A stretch of 64,000 nucleotides of DNA from Paracyclopina nana (Eukaryota; Arthropoda; Copepoda; Cyclopoida; Cyclopettidae), in assembly GCA_019096065.1 (NCBI GenBank), contig JAGUCH010000003.1:7874001-7938000 (forward strand). Reading direction: 5' to 3'. This document shows, one piece after another, positions 24,801 to 35,096 of the stretch; positions within the stretch are counted from its first letter, which is position 1; each line of letters begins with the position of its first letter. The notes below the pieces were generated by a model. That model saw nothing but the letters and a program-made list of their open reading frames with translations. It made no database searches and was not told the DNA's origin. The position numbers and the translations under genes were made by a program.

Positions 24801-25007
24801 CCAAGGAGCCAGCTGGGTTTCTTCAGCGAACTGCCCTTCAGCCTCCAGGACTGCGGGCTTTGCATCGCCGTGAGGCCATAGAGCGGCAACGGCCGAGAGA
24901 GAGCAGTGCTGCGTGGCGGGACAGTGGCCGGCCGGAGGACACATATTGGGTATTCCCCCGGGGAAGGCTGGCTGGAGGCCGACAGGGCCCCAACCAGCGG
25001 AACACAT
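21795..25007 (-). CDS. pol: Pol: reverse transcriptase, RNase H, integrase
   Basis: An open frame of 1070 codons; the true N-terminus lies in the broken protease region upstream, so the first Met is not meaningful. RT spans roughly residues 190-420, with the first catalytic Asp near D295 (TLDAVGAF) and YLDD at 357-360. RNase H (about 505-630) shows LDTDFS, E557, LRTDHRALLWI (D582) and GNADSLSR. Integrase has a zinc-binding H746/H751 and C781/C784, then catalytic D813, D872 and E907, and a GPY/F-like FWTGPW near 1045-1050. It copies element RNA into DNA and inserts it. The RT palm and integrase cores look complete. The frame ends early, since the integrase tail continues in the next frame near 21850. 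Confidence 0.95.
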   Translation of the reverse strand: MCSAGWGPVGLQPAFPGGIPNMCPPAGHCPATQHCSLSAVAALWPHGDAKPAVLEAEGQFAEETQLAPWLNAVVRPSAGGHLLVGMLNPLDHPLQVKGGTLYGVLREYEPMEAAALAASAPHLQAIRAAEPPPGLPPDASPQEKIEFTIQAFGLKENDLLRRHPERLRAAASLLAAYLGAFSFDGRTGQTKLVEHAIDLKPDARPINIRRRPINPNLESSLKEQIHKWLEEEVITPISSPWSAPLVPVRKKDGSLRWCVDYRELNKTTVVDSHPIGAVRDNLSRLARSTVCSTLDAVGAFNVVPIRAEDVEKTTFSTGDGSYAFLKMPFGLTNAPKTYSRLNRLVLEGVPWNVALPYLDDCLVHSPDFDSHLQNLKIVLQAHQKAGLLLKPTKCHLFQTRVTYLGHVVTPKGLEVMPAYIDLIRKWPLPNTRKLLRIFMGKANYYRAFIEKYQHIAAPLTARLSKDDGTSDTQTFEPSQEYRDAFEEIKRRLVSAPVLAYPDFASPNPFILDTDFSQENRAVGAVLSQVQRGKERVILYGAKKLTSAQSNYSANQGELVAVIIFIKQFKYYLQHRRFILRTDHRALLWIRSMEAPTGMLARWLDTISNYDFEVVHRAGTKHGNADSLSRAPHLDQAGDHISAEVSDDDFFRVASLKLIPTKPELWAEAQEEDDDLVTLRQLVKLQQAPSRAHLDAASARGRVLMEQFNSLCLDQQGALRLRDPQGRPSTRLIVPRKWEEASLRHVHETMGHQGRDNLIHRAAQHFYFPNMARVADEVVKSCLLCQKSKPATSDQRHTLVPRHAGFPFQVLSLDYVGPFKPTSNQHRYLFTAKCVFSKWIEAFPCRSNDAETDTIPHDGNHPRFGLSERLHTDQGTHFTAHLMREVCSALGIKATTTPSYNPKSNPVERAHRDLNELIRKMIKGHYSKWAEVVPFALFILRTTKNRSTGLAPYEMVFGRQPTTNLDLIFGDPQPAVHKATEAGRFAKQLRERIQLAHEWARKNISASIERQRRAYHMDKQAFSPGQKVWLFTPRVVRSISKKLQTFWTGPWTIEKESTSSRTKSRQTHHGR

Positions 25008-25441
25008 TGGCCGTGAATTCTCAGGGCACCCCGCGAGTGGAGCTGGTCGATGCGGTGGTGGCTCAAGAAGGGCCCCGAGAGGTTGAAGTCCATAGACAAA
25101 TTGCGCACCACTGCCGGGCGGATGGAGAACACGTGAGGGTGCTCCCCGAAGTGCACCCGTAGAGGCTGCTTGAGTTCCCCAACACTTGCAGCCGATGGCG
25201 GGCGTGGGCCGTGCCCACAGCGGTCATGTCCTCCAGGGGTCGCAACCCGTGGGGAGGACTCCCAGTCGCTTAGCGAAGTCCTCAGAGATGCAAGTGCGCC
25301 AGCTGTTTCCGCTGTCCACTAAGGCTCGCGTCTTGATGCGGCCGATGTGCACTGGCACTTGGGTTAAAAATTGTTTATGCTGTGTGATGTGGTCTAATGC
25401 GGCCAAGATGAGGGATGCTGGCGTGACCCGGGCGGAGCCCT
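24850..25441 (-). pseudogene. Aspartic protease and linker to RT, frame-broken
   Basis: The retropepsin active site is visible as ALVDSGNSW in the frame that ends at 25224. The rest of the protease and the linker to RT continue in two further frames, switching near 25240, near 25170 (a GGGG run) and between about 24,880 and 24,990, before joining the Pol frame. Each switch is what one missing base would produce. The family is a dimeric aspartic protease that cuts Gag-Pol. As read here the gene cannot give a full-length protein. Either this copy is dead in protease or the assembled sequence lacks bases in GC-rich runs. Confidence 0.8.
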
Positions 25442-26794
25442 CTACAACCGGGTCGGGTCGTTTCCCGCCGGCGTATTCCCGGAAGCTTCCGACTCGGCCT
25501 CAGGGCCGGCCTCGCTGATCTCGTTGACCTTGGGCCGCTTGCCGGCGGACTGCTTGCCGCTGGACTGGTTGGAATCGGAGGACCGCTTCCGGTCCGAAGG
25601 CTGGCCCGACCCCCACTTGCCCGAGGCGGACGAAGAGCGTTGCTGCAGTTGGCTTGCAGCTTTGTGCCACTTGTTGATCTTGGGGTTGTAACGGTTGTTG
25701 CGCTTGTCCCGCTCGAGGGCGCGGCACTCGGCCCGGCGATGGCCTTTCCTCTCGCAGTAGAAACAAGTGATGTCGGCATCGGCATCCGAGGAATGCAGGG
25801 CGGCTACTCGGCCTTTGCTTTGCCCGATCGTCATCCAACACTCGGCTTGGCAAGCGGCCTCCAGGGCATCGGCCATGGTGGCGAACTTGTGCCCGGCGAG
25901 GCCCATCACTACGTCTTTGCGGTGCATCTTGGTGACGAAGATGCGGATGAGGTCAGGGTAGGTCTCGACCTCCTTGGCGAGCTCCGGTCTGGCTCGAACA
26001 AAGATGCTCCTCAGGCGGGCATGCCATTGCGGAATAGCCTCATCTGCCTTCTGCTGAGCAGTCTCCAAGGCGATACGGGCCACCTGAGAGGACGTGGCGG
26101 TGACGAAGAACCTCTCGTACGCATCCAGCAGGTGCATGAAGGTGAAGGCTTCGTCACCCAGTCGGAGGTCAACCTCGTTGACCGTCCGGAGCGCCACCCC
26201 GACCATGGCGTGCTTGATCTCCATTTTCTTGGTGGCCTCCGAGGCCGTTGAACCCAAGAAGGTGGCCTCTACATGCAGGCGGAAGGTGAGCCATTTATCG
26301 GCCTCTGTGTCCTCAAACTTCTCAAGTTTCCGCTTGCGACCGGCGCGAGCCGCGGCGGCCTCGGCCTCGAGGCGCCGGGCTTCCGCCTCCACTTGTCGCA
26401 ACTCGGCCTCCCTCTGTCTGGTCTCGAGGTCGGCGTTCCGTTGGGCTTCGAACCCGCGAAGGAGTTGGAGCATCATGGCTTGCATGTCTCCTGACGCCGG
26501 GGGTGCGTTGTTCGGCCCGGCCAATTGGGGCGGCGGAAGCCCGCCAGCGGCGCCGCCGCTTCCCCCTGTGGGCGTGCCCGATCGTGGGTGGGTCCCGCCC
26601 TGGGCCCCAAGTGGATTGCCTCCTTGGGCCCCGCCAACCCCGAGGGGGTTGCCCCTTTGGGCCCCGCCAACCCCGAAGGGCGCGAGGACCTCGACCTCCT
26701 CCCGGCGCGAGCCGGCGAGGTGGCCAGGATCGGAGAGATTATCGGGGTCTTCGTCAGCGGAAGATGGGCGTTGCTTTGGTGATCGAAGCATCAT
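25442..26794 (-). CDS. gag: Gag-like capsid/nucleocapsid protein
   Basis: An intact 450-codon frame. The N-terminal third is Gly/Pro-rich with repeated GGAQxGNPLG blocks, followed by a Glu/Arg-rich coiled coil (ETRQREAELRQVEAEARRLE), a capsid-like helical region, and one zinc knuckle of the CX2CX4HX4C type (C344, C347, H352, C357) that binds RNA. The C-terminus is basic and Ser-rich. Gag packages element RNA into particles. The protease frame overlaps the end of gag in the -1 frame, which suits a Gag-Pol frameshift. Confidence 0.93.
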   Translation of the reverse strand: MMLRSPKQRPSSADEDPDNLSDPGHLAGSRREEVEVLAPFGVGGAQRGNPLGVGGAQGGNPLGAQGGTHPRSGTPTGGSGGAAGGLPPPQLAGPNNAPPASGDMQAMMLQLLRGFEAQRNADLETRQREAELRQVEAEARRLEAEAAAARAGRKRKLEKFEDTEADKWLTFRLHVEATFLGSTASEATKKMEIKHAMVGVALRTVNEVDLRLGDEAFTFMHLLDAYERFFVTATSSQVARIALETAQQKADEAIPQWHARLRSIFVRARPELAKEVETYPDLIRIFVTKMHRKDVVMGLAGHKFATMADALEAACQAECWMTIGQSKGRVAALHSSDADADITCFYCERKGHRRAECRALERDKRNNRYNPKINKWHKAASQLQQRSSSASGKWGSGQPSDRKRSSDSNQSSGKQSAGKRPKVNEISEAGPEAESEASGNTPAGNDPTRL

Positions 26795-28290
26795 GATGTC
26801 TACTGTGCTATACAGAAGGAGTTAGCTTAAGCGTACAAGCAATTGAAAGTGTTGCGTTTTACCAGCGGTGAAATGGTGCAAAGCGAGAAGATTGGGGGTG
26901 TAATAGCCTTGGGAGATTCCAAAGAACTGTGCTCGACCCCGATCAGCTCTCTTTTATTGTCACCAGATCAGCGCAACGGCCGCTCTCATGGCCAGCAGGG
27001 GAATTCTGGCCTCTGATAAATTGTTTTAAGACGACTCTCTCTCAAGATCGTTTACAAGATGTGGTTTACGACCGGTGATTTAGGCGGCCAATTTTAGCTA
27101 TTTAGCTATTCGCGAAGCCACATTAGCAACAGGATGCGAGATTTAGTTTACAACTTCTTGCAGCTGCAACAGCAGTCGATCTCCCTGTTACTAGGAGTAA
27201 CCTTGGGAATGGGGCCATAAAGAGGCCAGCGGCTTGGTCTATTTGCGACCGTATTTGCGCGACACAATGCCGGTCTCCGAGTGACCATTTATGGCCATAT
27301 TTTGTGCCTGATCCAATCTCGAAAGTGACCGTGAGCGGATTAGCGATAAGCGGTTGAGCCGACCCATCTACGGGTCAAGGGATTAACTTCCCTATTAATA
27401 CATTGCTCAGTGATCCTGACTGATCCTCAAGAGCCAAGCCTTTTCCGGCCTTCGCCTGGCGGCCCGCCGCTGGGGTCCGCCTGACGGCTTCCCGAGGTAT
27501 ACTTCTCGGGGGTGATCGATAGTCGTGGCCTGATTTCTTTCTGGCTGCGCGCGCGCGCAGTATTTGGGAGCGTGTGGTTAGTTGTTGTTTATTGATCTTA
27601 ATGCAATCATTAACATGAATCGTTCTGACAAATGCGCGTTTTTCTGCAGAGTAACGCGGCCTCCCTGCCAAGGTTTCGATGGTGGCCTTGTTGCGAGGGC
27701 GAGGCTGTGATGGCGACTCAGGTGTCCAGCGATCTTGCTGCCTGAGGGCCCGTGCTCTCCTGGTGATGCCCGCCATTCTCTGTGGCGCAGCCTCAGCCGA
27801 GGACAAGCGAGGTGATTCTAGCGACTCAGGTGTCCAGCGATCTTGCTGCCTGAGGGCCCGTGCTCTCCTGGTGATGCTCGCCATTCTCTGTGGCGGCCTC
27901 AGCCGAGGACAAGCTTGCTCGGCGTACGATAGCCGGCTGACAGCGTATTCGCGATTTTCTGCTATAGTGTCGCGATGCCTACTGCCACAACACCTCCATG
28001 CGATCCGGGCATACGGCCTCAAGGGACGCGCCCGACCTCGGCCTGGGGTGGATGCTGTGCTCTGGTCATTCTGGCACGAATGCTTGACTGGCGCAAGGGT
28101 GACGACTCGCTGCCGGTGTCACCGGTGTCTTGCTTGGACTGTGGTGTTGGCCTACGGGTGTGGCTCCTTGCCACGCCCCTTTTGGTCCCATCTGGCTATT
28201 TGCTCAGCCATATTGCTGTCCCTTATTTGCGGGTTTGTTGGGGCGAAGGTGTCGATAACTCGGGGAGTTGTCCTCAGCACCGAGCCAACT
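26795..28290 (-). other. Retroelement leader with primer-binding site and tandem repeat
   Basis: About 1.5 kb between the 5' LTR and gag, long for this class. Directly after the LTR (minus strand) is AGTTGGCTCGGTGCTGAGG; TGG beginning three bases in is the usual start of a tRNA primer-binding site, but I could not assign the tRNA. A tandem repeat with a 108-bp period occurs at 27713-27820 and 27821-27925, the second copy slightly shorter. A 215-codon minus frame (28022-27375) crosses it, with the repeated peptide RRARALRQQDRWTPES; whether it is translated is unknown. A GC dinucleotide run lies near 27548. Confidence 0.6.
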
Positions 28291-28485
28291 TGTAGGAGGT
28301 TCGTATAGACCCCCCGAGGATGACACGCGCGCCCGCGGGTAGCGATAGAAGAACTTGCTACTGAAACTAGTCGAGATGTTTACTCGAGTGCGTCCGTTTA
28401 TTAACTGCTGTACAATTCGTTTCACCGGGACGGGGCGCTCGCAGGCGCCCACAGAACACACCCGTATACCCGTGTTCCTGCTACA
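28291..28485 (-). repeat. 5' LTR of the retroelement
   Basis: A 195-bp LTR, TGTAG...CTACA, reading the same as the copy at 18135-18329. On the minus strand it is the upstream LTR and should hold the promoter. No clear TATA box was seen. Confidence 0.97.
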
Positions 28486-31100
28486 CAATAACTATTTCCT
28501 CACTCCTTTTCTCTCGAACATTTATGCGTTATGGCCGTTTTCCGGACATTTTCGAGCTCTAATTTTGCGGTCACTGTAGCAAGGAATATATAAACATAGG
28601 AGAACACGCGAAAACTCCGAAAGAGCTCGTTAATTTTATAACTTTATTGTTGCAAGTCTATAAAACCACGCGCGCGTTTTCAGCCAACTTTTTTCCTTAT
28701 AAGAAATTTCCCCCTTATTCTTCAGTGTAAAGTTGATCGTTCTATATGGTTTGTGTGATAAACATCTGTTTACGTTTTATGATTTGGCTACCAAAAAAGT
28801 GGGCCGGCTAATCCGCCATTTAGCAAGTAATAAAATATCCAACGTTCTGAGTTAATAATTGATGTGGGAATTCAATTTAATCCATTTTTCTCAATTAGCG
28901 AGTTGTTATGAGCATCATTTCTACAATTACAGCAGCATTTCTTCAATTGCCTATTTTAACTCTTTTGAATAGATTCTATGAGCTCATTGTTGAACTTACA
29001 ATGAAAGGTGCATATGGTTGATTCAGCATGTATGCTTACCTACGAGCATAATAATGTTGGTCATTTTCCACCTGAAAATAGCTTTTGTCAAAACAAATCT
29101 CAGGGGTGCCATTGTCTTGATTGAATCTTGAGCTCCCCCCATGATTATTAGAATGCAGCAGGGGAAAATCGTGTAGCTTTTCTTTGATCAACGACCCTCG
29201 CCACTACTCTCCAGTATAGTAAGTAGCAATCACTAAGAAAGTTTCCCTGTATCAGGCTGACCCAGTGTGGATTTTGCATCCTGGGTGAGTAATCCTCAAC
29301 TAATTGTTCAGCAGCAGCAGCAGTGGCTTCTTTGGCACAATGGAGCATCATCAAGATTGCATTCTAGCTATTCATCAAAATTAACTTCGCAAGCTAGCAA
29401 CTACACTGAAAGCTGCTAAGAGGGGAAATTCTGACACACACACAACATCAAAGAACATAAATAAATGGCACTGTGTGTGCTCTCCTCGGTGCAAGAGCCA
29501 GCTTTTCTTGAGACTTGAGTTTGGTGATTAATCTTGTGATAAAAGCAGCCAAGGATTATTTCCCTGGTTTTCCAGATTGTAGCATAATTGTGGCGTCAAG
29601 AACATGCTTAAATGACTATGAATTCAAGGAAGTGTAAGCAATTCTTAGGGGACTTTAATTAGTCACATATAAATATTTTCAAATCATCATGTATAGTAGG
29701 TAGTTATCACGTCCCATTTGACAAATTGACTTGTAGTTGCTCACCTTGCTAGGTCGCCATATTTGTCAGGTATGTATCTATTAAATGCGTTTTAAGAGGT
29801 CATAAATGAAAAACAGGCCTGGTTGAGGAAAACTAGTTTTGCATTTCCAATTAGCAGGGTGGTTCAATGAAAGACTTTAGAAACGTTAATCACAAAAGTT
29901 GAGCATTGCCTATTTTTATTTGTAAGGAATTTTTCTTGCATGAAACGTTGTATTAAGGGTTTGCATTGTATATTTTATGGGCAGGTGGAGCTTGACAGGA
30001 GCCAGCTAATAATTGGATATCCAGGACAAAATATGGAGTTTTATATCTTGGACCAATATAGTAGTAAACAGGGGAGGATTTTTGAGAGTAATGGCAGTCT
30101 GTCAAACGAGTCGTGTCTCTGGAACGTGATTTGAAAACCCAATTGAGATGAAGATAAAGCTGTCTACAAGGGACGATTCCAATCACATGAATTTGTTGCT
30201 GCTATCATACAAATAACTACATAAAAAACACTAGCTAATTTGAGCTGCAATAAAGTAATCATCCGCGATTCCAAGGAAATCAGTCATTTTCCAATTGGAG
30301 CTGGAAGCAAACTTGCAATTACTCTCCGATCATCGTGAGACGAAAAAAATGCTCTTATGTCAACCTAATCATAATTTCCCTGCTTGAGAATCAACCTACA
30401 TTTTTCCTTTTGTGGTCATTTCCAAAACTCATCAATTGGCCATTTGATATACTACGCTATCTTGAATTCGACGTGGTGGTATTTCGCAATGAAGCATAAT
30501 AAATAGTCAAATTCACAAGGTCAGTGCAGCTATTTGAAATATGATAAAAACTGTCAATGAAGTCCTCTCATTTTTATTATTGTGCGGCCTTTTGACCTCT
30601 TTCCACTGAGAGTGGAATGCCATCAATCTGACATTTCACTTGAAAAATCAAGCTGCGAGCAAGGAATTTGTAAAACAATTCTTAAGCTATTTGCGAGCTC
30701 TTGGTGATGCGAAAAGGTGTTTGATGCACAATTATTATTGTTGTAATTCTTATCAATCAAAAGCATCTCTCTGGACAAAAACAAGAACAGCGTATGTGAT
30801 TGATGTGCTCTGATTACGAGAATCTAATGTCTCAATTTTGAATGGGAATTTGGGGGCCTGCAGGCCATGTCACTCTGTGCCTTGTAATTTCGGACATCAA
30901 TCACAATTTTAGAGCTGTAGGATCAGAAGTAATGTAATATGGTGACCGAAGCAAAGCTGCTGCCATTATGTTGTATGTTGTGTGAAACATTTTCAAGAGG
31001 GAAGAAAACACTTCAAGGTAGACTGAAAACTAGGAAATGGCCACTTGTCTGGAGGGGCCGTATTTTTATTCATTTTTGATGAACTATAGGTTACTTGCTA

Positions 31101-31172
31101 GCCGTGATCGTCTAGTGGTTAGGACCCTGCGTTGTGGCCGCAGTAACCCAGGTTCGAATCCTGGTCACGGCA
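31101..31172 (+). tRNA. tRNA-His (GTG), copy 1
   Basis: A 72-nt cloverleaf: acceptor stem GCCGTGA/TCACGGC with discriminator A, D-arm TCTAGTGGTTAGGA (A box), anticodon stem CTGCG/CGCAG around loop TTGTGGC (anticodon GTG), and T-arm CCAGG-TTCGAAT-CCTGG (B box). No intron. A T-run 11 nt downstream is a Pol III terminator. Identical in the tRNA body to the copy at 31707. Confidence 0.97.
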
Positions 31173-31706
31173 AGTTTCCCTTTTTTTGTCATGTATCTTT
31201 TTACAATAACCCAAGATGATCTATAGTAATAAGGTGAGTTCTTATCGCTGCTTTACTATAGCACACAGTCTGACTGAGCTGTGGTAGGCTTCAAGACAAA
31301 ATTTCAATAGAATTCTGTGGATTTCACTTCCAAAAATTTCCTTAACCAGCCTTAAATTATCAAAAAGTGCCCAAATTGCATACTTTTTTAAAAAAAGACA
31401 GAACTTATCTAGGAGCTCTGTTGGAGACGCGTGAGATTAGCCCGCTTGCTTCCATGACTGACACGTCACTTGAGCTCACGCGCTATGTAGTAAGAACTAC
31501 TAGCGCCACCTAGGCTTAGACAAACAGATTTGGTGATTTTAGCATGCAAAACTTGCGTCAAGAACTCACTTACGAGACCCCCCTGCAATAACCATCCTTT
31601 TTTCAAGCGTTATTTATTATGACAGTTGAGTACTTATTTCAATGCATATTGAAGATAAGAAAAATATAAAGTCAAAATTGAGGATTTTTTTCATAAGTGA
31701 TCGGTA

Positions 31707-31778
31707 GCCGTGATCGTCTAGTGGTTAGGACCCTGCGTTGTGGCCGCAGTAACCCAGGTTCGAATCCTGGTCACGGCA
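31707..31778 (+). tRNA. tRNA-His (GTG), copy 2
   Basis: Same 72-nt sequence as the copy 534 bp upstream, same strand, again with a long T-run soon after the 3' end. The flanks differ, so the duplication is old or the bodies are kept alike by selection. Confidence 0.97.
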
Positions 31779-34700
31779 GATTGCATTTTTTTTTTGCTTA
31801 TTTTTTTCAGTGTAGTAACACTTTTAAATCATTACATTTTGGTGGGGACATCTGACCAATATTGAGGACATTTCTACACTTACACGTGTGAGGTCTAGAA
31901 TGTTTCCCCTCCGCCCCTTAAAAAGGAGGTTGGTCACAGTTTTCAACATTTTTGTAGCCGGCTAGACACACACCAATAAATTGTGAATTTTCAACGCTTT
32001 GGTCAGAGCTGCTGGAGGATTTTCCACGCGAAAAGATTTTTTGGGCAGCTTTCCCTGCTGAAGTGCATGCCAACATGCCGGCAAATGAAAGAGGAATTGA
32101 TATTATACGCAATTCACAATTTACTAAAAGAGGGTGCAAAATTCCTCGGAAAAAACTCGTGAGGAGAGGCATCATTGTTTCGTGTTGGAATCGAGCTCGT
32201 GACAATTCCATGAACTGTGTAATAATGTAGGTAGGTAGTCAGGAAAGAAAGGAGAAAGGAAAGGTAATGGTTTGAAAACGTGTCGTGAATGCTCAAAGAA
32301 AACCGTGGTTGTGTCCCTTTCTTTTTCCTCCTTCTTCAGTTCAGATAACTCCTTGGAACTACAAACCTACTGTACTACCCAAGTCATCAGCGGGGAAAAA
32401 GCCTCATTTCATTTGTAATATTTCCCCCTGTTGCAACAACGCTTATCTTATCCACTACATGCTCAGTTAATTGCAGTTCTCAACAAGTAATTCTAGCACA
32501 GCGAAAAAGCTAAGCTTTCTAATTGGGAGCTTCTCGCGCTTTTTTGCTGCAAATGCTCATCATCAAGTCCAAAGCTCGTGAAAAGAAGCTTGTTGAGCTC
32601 CTGTCAAAGAAGTCACCTTTTTTAGGGGAGAATTTGTCACATGACAAGCCTCACCTTAGTACATTCAGTAAGTATCGTGTGGGTGGAAGGAACTTCCTTT
32701 ACACATCACAGGGAGCATTGAATGACAAACTTGGGAGGAGGGAAAAAGTTATTTTTCCCCGAAAACAAAACAAAGGTAGCCAGTTAGGGTTGAGCTGTTA
32801 GAAGGCTTGCTTGGACGAAATTCGAAATTTAATGTTCAGGTGGAGGAGATGTGAATAAATGCTGGGAAAATGTGGTGGATTTACTAAAGCTCCCCAAAAG
32901 ATTGTGTAACTTTGATCTTATCATTTGCCGGGCTTTCTTTACGACAATTTACGCCTTTTTATGGCTTATGAAAGAATTTCCCCCTTTTCTTTTCCCCTTT
33001 TATTTCATTGTACAATTTAGCCTGTCAATCAAGAATGAAAACCGGATTCAAAGTTGTCAAGAACACGTGAGCCAGCTGACTTTTTAGTTATGCCACAGTG
33101 TGGTTAGCTGGGCTCGAAAACGGACGGTTTTTTTTATCATCCTTATTTTACTATGGTCAATGAAAAAAGCTGACTTTGAAGGCTTATAGTTGTATGTGCC
33201 ACATGAGCTTTTTCCTCATTTTGATTGTCAAAGTTTCACTTGTGAACTTTCCGATTAGTGTCAGATCAGTAGAAGAAAGTCTTTCGCTTCTGTCGTCAGT
33301 TTCTGGTGCTGCTGCTGTCTTCTTTTCATGCTCTTTTCATAGCAGTATCACAAGGGGGATGAAAATAGGGTCAGACATAAAAGTTTAATGAGAGAGCTCA
33401 TGGCAATTAATTTTGAAAGCACTTTCACCTGCTGCAGCAATACCAACTTCTGTATGGAAAGAGCATGAAAAATGCATCCAGCTGAATTTAGTAGGTGATC
33501 CGCTAATTGCTCTTATTATTTTTAATGCGTATTAAGCTTTCATCATCATATGGTATGAGCAGCTAGGAATGATTGATTAGGTGTGCACCTCTCCTTTTGT
33601 GTGCCTTGATTGCAAAAGTCTTCCCCCAGATCTTCCTTGGTACACTAAACTGTCAAGTTGGCATGTTGAAGGGCGACGAAAGTAATGAGCTTTGGCACAA
33701 ATGAACATTGTGTAAGCCACTTTCTTGTTGCAAGCTTTCCCAATATTGATTTCATCTGCGAGGCGAAAATTGAAACTCATTTTCAGCCAAATCGGTGTCT
33801 TCCATTTCGCGAGCAAGGAGCATTGGGAATCGCTTCTCCTCCTGTCAAAGGTTCATTTGAGCCCATTTGTCTGCGTTCTTCCCAAGAGAATCCAATTTTC
33901 ATGAATTGACCCTAGCTGGGCTTCCCTAATGGATATCAGAGAAACTCTTGAGCCAAAAACCCTCTTTGAACTCGGAAGTGTCATATGGAACCTCATTTCT
34001 CACTCAAGATGGCTGCTGACTCAGAATTGAAAGAAGAACTTCGTGCACGATGTAGCATAAAAAGGGGCCAAATGAGACTCATTTCATGCAGAAAACCTTT
34101 CTCCTCGGAAAAATCCCAGCGAATTGTAATTATTGTGCATAGGAGGAAAAAGAAGTTTTATCATGCGCTGCAGGTTGTGTAATGGAGGCAATTTGCATTT
34201 TGTGCAGAGCAGAAAAGACAATCTTAAAAGGAATGTATACTAGTGCATGCACATTTGTCGGCAATTATCGGACCGATTTCGTGATAGTTTTCAAAATTGC
34301 TCCTCCTCCCCATTTTATGTGCCATGGTTCGTAAATGACCTAATTTCCAACTAATTGCTGAGATGATGATGAAAATTGGACCCCACTGAAGGAGACGATC
34401 ACATGAAACGTACCATCTTATTTTAGGCAACAGTTAGGGAAAAAGGGCTGAGCGCACGGTTTTTTTCTTGGGCATGTATGGGATGCGCGCGTGTGCTGAA
34501 TTTCCAATTTTCCCTGCTTTGCTGCTGAGAAAATTGCACAAAAACTCGGCAGGAAATGGGACAATAATTTAGCGAGATGCTAATAAATATTCTGCTTCTC
34601 CTTGTCATTGTTCAGATAAGGGAGAATTATCAGAATAATCCTGCAACAATATGCAGATTAGGCTCATACTGGCACCAAATTACGAGACCAACTAAGCTTA

Positions 34701-34945
34701 TGTTATTGTTTACTCTAATCCATACACACAACTATTATGGCCGCCTTGGCCCCTTCGTTATCTCGTCAATTTCACCAGCCTCATCCAACTGCTTTCACTT
34801 TTACCTTGATCTTTGAAAAACTTAAATTCGTAGGATTGAGCAATAGTATATGGTGACTACTTAAAGCCCCCAGTAAAAGCCCAACCAGAAATTCTGGGCC
34901 CTCATACGGCAAAAAAACCCTCAGTGAAACTTATACGTTTTATCA

Positions 34946-35096
34946 ACATTGAGTTCAAGTCGTTATGTAACACTAACTGCCTTGACACCTTGGTAAAATC
35001 GAAAATACAAATTTTCCGTGTCACATTCGATTTTTCTCAATTTTTTTTCATAGGTGGTACGGAAGTTAATGTTACATAACGACATAAACTCAACAT
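34946..35096. mobile_element. 151-bp inverted-repeat element (MITE-like)
   Basis: Ends are reverse complements over about 30 bp with three mismatches: TTGAGTTCAAGTCGTTATG on the left against TTGAGTTTATGTCGTTATG on the reversed right end, continuing TAACAYTAAC. The inside is A/T-rich with a smaller AAATCGAA/TTCGATTT repeat. There is no coding capacity. No clear target duplication was found. Confidence 0.7.

Larger units (their letters stand above)
18131..28489 (-). mobile_element. Complete Ty3/gypsy LTR retroelement with env-like gene
   Basis: The element spans 18135-28485 (10,351 bp), flanked by the 4-bp duplication CAAT (18131-18134 and 28486-28489). Gene order on the minus strand is 5' LTR, leader, gag, protease, RT-RNaseH-integrase, a proline/acid-rich reading frame, and env-like. 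RT before integrase identifies the Ty3/gypsy class, and the third gene gives a retrovirus-like layout. The element is visibly GC-rich against its AT-rich surroundings. The LTRs read as identical, which implies a young insertion, yet protease, integrase tail and env carry frame breaks. It lies between genes and disrupts none that I can see. Confidence 0.97.

Noticed and set aside
27713-27925. Possible CRISPR-like array from repeated units
   Set aside because: Only two adjacent 108-bp copies with no spacers, inside a eukaryotic retroelement leader; it is a simple tandem duplication.
27679-28308. 209-codon plus frame across the retroelement leader and LTR edge
   Set aside because: It is antisense to the element, runs into the LTR, and is explained by GC-rich sequence with few stops.
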